From Candidatus Bathyarchaeota archaeon (lineage in GTDB: Archaea; Thermoproteota; Bathyarchaeia; 40CM-2-53-6): a stretch of 9,818 nt of DNA. The stretch spans positions 1 to 9,818 of the forward strand of contig VBAY01000057.1 of NCBI GenBank assembly GCA_005883085.1, read 5' to 3'. Shown one piece after another: positions 6,393 to 9,818 of this stretch (position 1 is its first letter; each line of letters starts with the position of its first letter). Both the position numbers and the translations under genes were made by a program. The notes under the pieces are model-generated. The model was not told where the DNA came from and ran no database searches. It was given only the letters and a program-made list of their open reading frames with translations.

Positions 6393-7340
6393 TTGCCGCT
6401 AGACCTGGTTGTGACAGGCGCCCTCAACTGGGACATCAACCTCTTCGTCAAACGACTTCCGCGCCCTGGGGAAGAGGTTGTTGTAGAAAAGGTCGACCGG
6501 GTCCCAGGCGGAAAAGGCGGGAATGTTTCGGTCGCAGCGTCCCGGATCCTCGGACAGAGAAAAGTGGCCTTGCTGGCCTGTGTGGGAAAGGATGAGATCG
6601 GCAGGAAACAACTGTCGATTCTCAAACAGGATGGGGTGGACGTTTCCGCGGTCCAGACGCTGATCAAGCTCGAGTCTGGCCAGGCCTACATTACAGTTGA
6701 TGAGAAGGGAAAGAACAATATTGAGACGCATTTCGGCGCGAATGCTGGGCTGAGACGGGATCACATCATGCTTCCTGAGGTACAGAATCTCTTCGGCAAC
6801 TGCCGTATGATGGTCGTCATCGACCCACCACGACACGTGGCTGGAAGGATATTGTCGGAAGGGCGCCGTCTCCGACGATCCGTTCTCTGGCATCCGGGTG
6901 TTTTGACACGATTCGGACTGGAGGAGTTCAGTGGGGAAATGGAGGGTTTGGATTACCTAGTCTTGAATGAACATGAGGCGCTGGCGTTCGCAGGTGCGCG
7001 TAGTCTAGCAGAATCTGTGGCCGCCTTCAACAAGGTCGCGCCAAAGATGAAAATCCTCGTTACGCTGGGGAGTAAGGGCTTCGCGTTTCATGAGCAGGGG
7101 AAGCAGTTGAAGATGAAGAGTGTTGACTTGGCGAAATTGGGGCGGAAGATAGTGAACACGACTGGTTGTGGAGACGCGTTTGTCGGGGCGTTCGCAGCCT
7201 ACAAAGTCCTAGGCCTAACTGACATCGAGGCGCTTAAGCACGGGAACATGGCTGCAGCCCTTAAGGCTGGGAGGCCAGAAACCAGAGGAAGCCCGACCCG
7301 GAAGGAACTTGAAGAGTTTTACCAGAAATACTCCGCTTAA
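6393..7340 (+). CDS. PfkB/ribokinase-family sugar or nucleoside kinase
   Basis: A 315-residue PfkB-family kinase that phosphorylates a sugar or nucleoside hydroxyl with ATP or ADP. Seen: ALNWDIN (10-16, substrate contact region), first signature GGKGGNVSVAASRILG (39-54), LNEHEA (191-196), VTLGSKGF (223-230), and second signature NTTGCGDAFVGAFAAYKV (255-272) with the presumed catalytic base Asp261. The usual DTTGAGD reads NTTGCGD, so the loop has two changes but keeps the essential Gly-Asp. The start is TTG 6393-6395: GGAGG precedes it, an in-frame TAA is at 6372-6374, and the first beta strand begins directly after it, so a later start would remove it. It lies 61 bases after prs and is probably co-transcribed. 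A ribokinase, ribose-1-phosphate kinase or nucleoside kinase would each make sense beside prs; the sequence does not settle which. Confidence 0.9.
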   Translation: MPLDLVVTGALNWDINLFVKRLPRPGEEVVVEKVDRVPGGKGGNVSVAASRILGQRKVALLACVGKDEIGRKQLSILKQDGVDVSAVQTLIKLESGQAYITVDEKGKNNIETHFGANAGLRRDHIMLPEVQNLFGNCRMMVVIDPPRHVAGRILSEGRRLRRSVLWHPGVLTRFGLEEFSGEMEGLDYLVLNEHEALAFAGARSLAESVAAFNKVAPKMKILVTLGSKGFAFHEQGKQLKMKSVDLAKLGRKIVNTTGCGDAFVGAFAAYKVLGLTDIEALKHGNMAAALKAGRPETRGSPTRKELEEFYQKYSA

Positions 7341-7410
7341 CACCCCTTCTATCTCAATGGGCTAGTTCTGTATCGTATGGTTTGTTCCAAATAGATTCTG
7401 TAGGGTTCGC

Positions 7411-7417
7411 TTTAATT
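7411..7417 (+). promoter_or_regulatory. TATA box of the toroid protein gene
   Basis: TTTAATT is centred 26 bases before the TTG at 7440, which is the spacing for transcription starting at the start codon. No Shine-Dalgarno is present. This suggests a leaderless transcript independent of prs and the kinase. Confidence 0.5.
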
Positions 7418-7439
7418 GACGGGACGCTAACCGTTCCCC

Positions 7440-8570
7440 TTGTGGGGTTTCAAAGTATTGTCTAGTACTGTCGAGGTTGCAAAGTGGGATCAGGCTGTTG
7501 CATGGCTCCTAAAGAATGAGAATCCAGGTGTTCGATATTGGACCCTTACGGATATTCTCGAAAAATCCAAGAGCGATGCCGAGGCTGTAGCAGCGTTGAA
7601 CGGGATTGAATCTTGGGATCCGATAGCCGAGTACTTGAGAGAGCAACACCCAGCCGGGTACTGGGGTGATGGAGAAGATGTGTACTGGCCCAAGTGGAGG
7701 GCGACCGTTTGGGCGCTGATGTTGCTCGCCGAATTGGGAGTTCCGAGGACGAATCCTTCGATTACGAGAGGGGCGGAGTATTTTCTGCGAGTTATGGACG
7801 GGCAGGATCGCTCATGGCCCCCGCCGAAGTATTCTGAGGAGGATTTGCGTGGATGGCGTTTGGTCTGGGAGCCCTGTGTAACCGGAAACATGGCCCGGAC
7901 GCTTGCAGAGTTCGGATTTGAGAGTGATCCTCGCGTGCGCGAGATGTTTGAATGGCTTGTAAAGAACCAGAGGGATGATGGGGGATGGAACTGTGAGACT
8001 GAGGACTCGAGAGAGGGCGAGGCAGTTCATCATAGCTCGTTCATGTCGACTATCGAGCCATTGTGGGCGTTTTCTTCCCTAGAGCGTCAGAAGTGGCCGC
8101 GTGGTGGGCGCGAAGCGGTCGAGAGAGGAGTCGAGTTCCTATTGATGCATCGCTTGTTTAAGAGCGATAAATCTGGCAAGGTGATTCGGCCGGAGTGGAC
8201 GCAGCTACATTTTCCACTCTTCTACTTCTACGATATCCTTCACGGCCTAAGGGTTGTAACGGCCCTGGGGTTTGGCGGAGATGGTAGGACCAAGGATGCT
8301 CGGGACTTGTTGCTGTCGAAACGGCTGCCGGACGGGACCTGGCCGATGGAAGCCACATACCTCCGATCCCTGCGACGGAATTTCGTGAAAGATGAGAAGA
8401 CGGGACAATGGCACTCAGTGAAGGAGGAAGGCATTGATCTTTCGAACATCTACAAGAGTACGGGAAAGGTAGTGGAGGTTCCGAGCATTTACTCAAGCCT
8501 AGGTGAGGTGGGAAAGGCTAATCCCTGGGTGACCCTAAACGCCCTTAGGGCGCTCAAAGACAAGGAGTGA
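7440..8570 (+). CDS. Alpha/alpha-toroid protein (squalene cyclase/prenyltransferase-like repeats)
   Basis: A 376-residue protein with repeats resembling the QW/prenyltransferase type found in squalene-hopene cyclases and protein prenyltransferase beta subunits. Visible: YWPKWRATVWALMLLAELG (82-100), WEPCVTGNMARTLAEFG (143-159), NQRDDGGWNC (176-185), HHSSFMSTIEPLWAFSSL (197-214), and PDGTWPMEA (297-305). The repeated helix pairs and the DGxW turns support a barrel of alpha hairpins. I see neither the DxDD acid of squalene-hopene cyclases nor a clear farnesyltransferase zinc site, though Cys146, Cys185 and His197/His198 are candidate ligands. Related proteins occur across bacteria and archaea as uncharacterised 'prenyltransferase/squalene oxidase repeat' proteins. 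There is no signal peptide, so it is probably cytosolic. The start is TTG 7440; another TTG at residue 7 is an alternative. Function is unknown. Confidence 0.85.
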   Translation: MWGFKVLSSTVEVAKWDQAVAWLLKNENPGVRYWTLTDILEKSKSDAEAVAALNGIESWDPIAEYLREQHPAGYWGDGEDVYWPKWRATVWALMLLAELGVPRTNPSITRGAEYFLRVMDGQDRSWPPPKYSEEDLRGWRLVWEPCVTGNMARTLAEFGFESDPRVREMFEWLVKNQRDDGGWNCETEDSREGEAVHHSSFMSTIEPLWAFSSLERQKWPRGGREAVERGVEFLLMHRLFKSDKSGKVIRPEWTQLHFPLFYFYDILHGLRVVTALGFGGDGRTKDARDLLLSKRLPDGTWPMEATYLRSLRRNFVKDEKTGQWHSVKEEGIDLSNIYKSTGKVVEVPSIYSSLGEVGKANPWVTLNALRALKDKE

Positions 8571-8644
8571 ACGGGTCCACAGTGTCGCGCTCGATTGCCA
8601 TCCGGCCCTTCAGATCTGCTGTTTTCACGAAGGGCGGGGCGCGG

Positions 8645-8649
8645 GAAAA
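8645..8649 (-). terminator. Oligo-T stop for the zinc-ribbon gene
   Basis: Five A on the plus strand (five T on the minus strand) lie about 150 bases beyond the zinc-ribbon stop, inside the convergent gap 8571-8797. It is a candidate stop for minus-strand transcription, but the distance makes it weak. Confidence 0.25.
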
Positions 8650-8674
8650 ACGACCACCCCGGGGGGGTCGAGAA

Positions 8675-8690
8675 AAGCATGCTTATTTTT
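8675..8690 (+). terminator. Palindrome plus T-run after the toroid gene
   Basis: The ten-base palindrome AAGCATGCTT (8675-8684) is followed by ATTTTT, about 105 bases after the toroid stop codon. A G/C-rich near-palindrome lies just before it at 8652-8669. The T-run is the part most likely to stop archaeal RNA polymerase. Confidence 0.4.
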
Positions 8691-8797
8691 GGAGGGAAAG
8701 TTACGGAAAGGAGTCCGGAACGCGAGCTTCTTCTTGGTGATAGGCCAGTTTCCGGGCTACGCCAAGAGCGAAGCGTAAGGGAACGAAAAGGCAATCG

Positions 8798-8974
8798 CTA
8801 CTTGTCGGGGTTTGGTTTGGAGAGGCTTTTCTGTTCTTTCCAGGTGGACCCGCAAACGTGGCAGTTGTGATATCTAAACTCGTCTGTTTCCCCTGACGAA
8901 CGAGTACAGGGTCCCGTAGTCCCGCAGACTGGACACGTGTGAGTCGTCTGCTCCAATGTCTTGGTCGGTTCCAA
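8798..8974 (-). CDS. Small zinc-ribbon protein
   Basis: A 58-residue protein with two CxxC knuckles: TCPVCG (Cys14, Cys17) and NCHVCGSTW (Cys38, Cys41), separated by about 20 residues, plus an extra Cys23. This is the spacing of a zinc ribbon that binds one zinc ion. The tail is polar and lysine-rich (KEQKSLSKPNPDK). Zinc ribbons of this size commonly bind nucleic acid or sit in larger complexes; no specific role can be given. The start is TTG 8974-8972, with the only in-frame alternative another TTG at residue 7. A GGTGGG stretch lies about eight bases upstream and could serve as Shine-Dalgarno. The gene starts three bases after the M24 peptidase stop, in the same reading frame, so it is almost certainly co-transcribed with it. 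The stop is TAG at 8800-8798. Opposite-strand open frames across this region have no recognisable features. Confidence 0.78.
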   Translation of the reverse strand: MEPTKTLEQTTHTCPVCGTTGPCTRSSGETDEFRYHNCHVCGSTWKEQKSLSKPNPDK

Positions 8975-8977
8975 GTG

Positions 8978-9818
8978 TTATCCCACCCTGATTATCTCTT
9001 CCTGTGGCTTAGATAGTTGTTGGTAGCCGTTCGCTGTAACCAAGACATCTTGCTCCAGATTGCACGTTCCAAGCTTGCTTGTGACTGAGGGTTCGATCGT
9101 GAAGACCATGTCTTTCTGAACCGGCTTCTCCACCTGTTTACCGTATCTATTCGGCCACCTTGGACCTAGGAGAGGGCCGATCTCATGGGTACTCCGGCCC
9201 AGAACATGTCCCAGGGCATGCTTGTATTCGGGATAGCCTCTCTTGACGATTACTTTTCTGCCAGCGCTATCGACTTTGTATCCTATCGTTCCTGGCTTTA
9301 GTGCCACGAGAGCGGCATCGTTTGCCGCTTTGGCAGTCTCGAACATTCGCTTTACTGAGTTCGGAATGTTTCCCGGCCCAACGAAATAGACTCGCTGGAT
9401 GTCGCTGCAGTAGCCTTCATAGTTCACTCCGAAATCGAGCTTGACAAAATCACCGTTCCGGATGGTTGTGTTGTGGTATCCTATGTGTCCCATTGGATTG
9501 CCCGCAACATTCACAGAGGGACAGCGGTCATAAGCCCACGCTGTCGATAGACCCTTTTCAGCGACAAGCTTGTGAGCGAACTGGTGAACATACTTGTCCT
9601 TCTTACCGGGTTTGATAGCATCCTCAACTTCATCGTAGATTTTTTCGCATTCGACAATCGCCTTCTTAACCAGTTCAACTTCTTCCGGGACGAGCCTCGC
9701 ACGAAGAGCAATAGCCAAGTCCTCCCCAGAAACGAACCGTTTGGAATATCCCTTCAGAGCCCGTTTGAGATACATCTCCATTCCGCTCGTTAGACCGTCT
9801 GCGGCACCCTCGTCGTAA
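8978..9818 (-). CDS. M24-family metallopeptidase, Xaa-Pro dipeptidase-like (5' partial)
   Basis: A pita-bread-fold (M24) peptidase, the family of Xaa-Pro dipeptidases, aminopeptidase P and methionine aminopeptidase. In numbering from the ATG at 9781, metal ligands are Asp116 (KLDFG), Asp127 (CSDIQR), His192 (GHVLG), Glu230 (TIEPS) and Glu243 (NLEQD), with His199 (THEIGP) and a GHIGYHN histidine as likely substrate contacts. The frame does not stop upstream of that ATG: it continues as YDEGAADGLTSG to the window edge. The region before the catalytic domain (VSGEDLAIALRARLVPEEVELV) looks like the junction after a creatinase N-terminal domain, so the gene most likely begins outside the window and the ATG is internal. 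It would remove N-terminal residues ahead of proline in the cytosol. A zinc-ribbon gene follows after three bases. Confidence 0.9.
   Translation of the reverse strand, partial: YDEGAADGLTSGMEMYLKRALKGYSKRFVSGEDLAIALRARLVPEEVELVKKAIVECEKIYDEVEDAIKPGKKDKYVHQFAHKLVAEKGLSTAWAYDRCPSVNVAGNPMGHIGYHNTTIRNGDFVKLDFGVNYEGYCSDIQRVYFVGPGNIPNSVKRMFETAKAANDAALVALKPGTIGYKVDSAGRKVIVKRGYPEYKHALGHVLGRSTHEIGPLLGPRWPNRYGKQVEKPVQKDMVFTIEPSVTSKLGTCNLEQDVLVTANGYQQLSKPQEEIIRVG

Noticed and set aside
6399..6893. 164-codon minus-strand open frame opposite the PfkB kinase
   Set aside because: It covers the kinase's first signature motif on the other strand and has no recognisable feature.
8489..8794. 101-codon minus-strand open frame
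   Set aside because: It overlaps the 3' end of the toroid gene, is Ser/Arg/Pro-rich and has no recognisable domain.
8595..8870. 91-codon plus-strand open frame in the convergent gap
   Set aside because: It runs antisense into the zinc-ribbon gene, is rich in Arg and Glu without a motif, and the zinc-ribbon frame with paired CxxC is far better supported.
1..9818. Search for a defence system, mobile element, CRISPR array, tRNA or rRNA
   Set aside because: No direct repeats with spacers, transposase or integrase motifs, tRNA cloverleaf or rRNA segments were recognised; the gene content is metabolic and membrane-related.

Overview
The window looks like chromosomal DNA from an archaeon. The support is an archaeal-type short PRPP synthetase, a RecA/KaiC-like ATPase, a PPOX-fold protein resembling F420-dependent enzymes, a C-terminal fragment of a secreted beta-propeller family common in archaea, and AT-rich TATA-like elements about 25-34 bases upstream of genes without Shine-Dalgarno sequences (leaderless or nearly leaderless transcripts). 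The mix would suit a Bathyarchaeia-like or other Thermoproteota/TACK lineage, but lineage cannot be fixed from sequence alone. No rRNA, tRNA, CRISPR array, insertion sequence or phage gene was seen.

Layout. (1) 1-312, plus strand: 3' end of a secreted beta-propeller protein, cut by the window edge. (2) 435-5346, minus strand, read right to left: a PAP2 membrane phosphatase, a KaiC-like ATPase overlapping it by GTGA, a DUF72/YecE protein, a Tat-exported amidase and a small PPOX-class protein. (3) 5347-5434: a compact divergent promoter region. (4) 5435-8570, plus strand: ribose-phosphate pyrophosphokinase (prs), a PfkB/ribokinase-family sugar kinase and an alpha/alpha-toroid (squalene cyclase/prenyltransferase-like) protein. 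(5) 8798-9818, minus strand: an M24 metallopeptidase, cut at its 5' end by the window edge, followed after three bases by a 58-residue zinc-ribbon protein that is easily missed because it is short and starts with TTG.

How the genes fit together. prs and the adjacent sugar kinase make a plausible ribose to ribose-5-phosphate to PRPP route. The PAP2 phosphatase and KaiC-like ATPase look translationally coupled, pairing a membrane phosphatase with a cytosolic ATP-dependent regulator. The M24 peptidase and zinc ribbon form another tight pair. The other genes look like independent single-gene units.

Most of the window is ordinary archaeal housekeeping and accessory sequence. The points worth a second look are the hidden zinc-ribbon gene lying in frame behind the peptidase stop codon, the near-forced use of TTG starts in six of nine genes with visible starts, the loss of a normally conserved arginine in the PAP2 active site, the Asp-Asp in place of the Glu-Glu pair in the KaiC-like protein, and the uncharacterised toroid protein.
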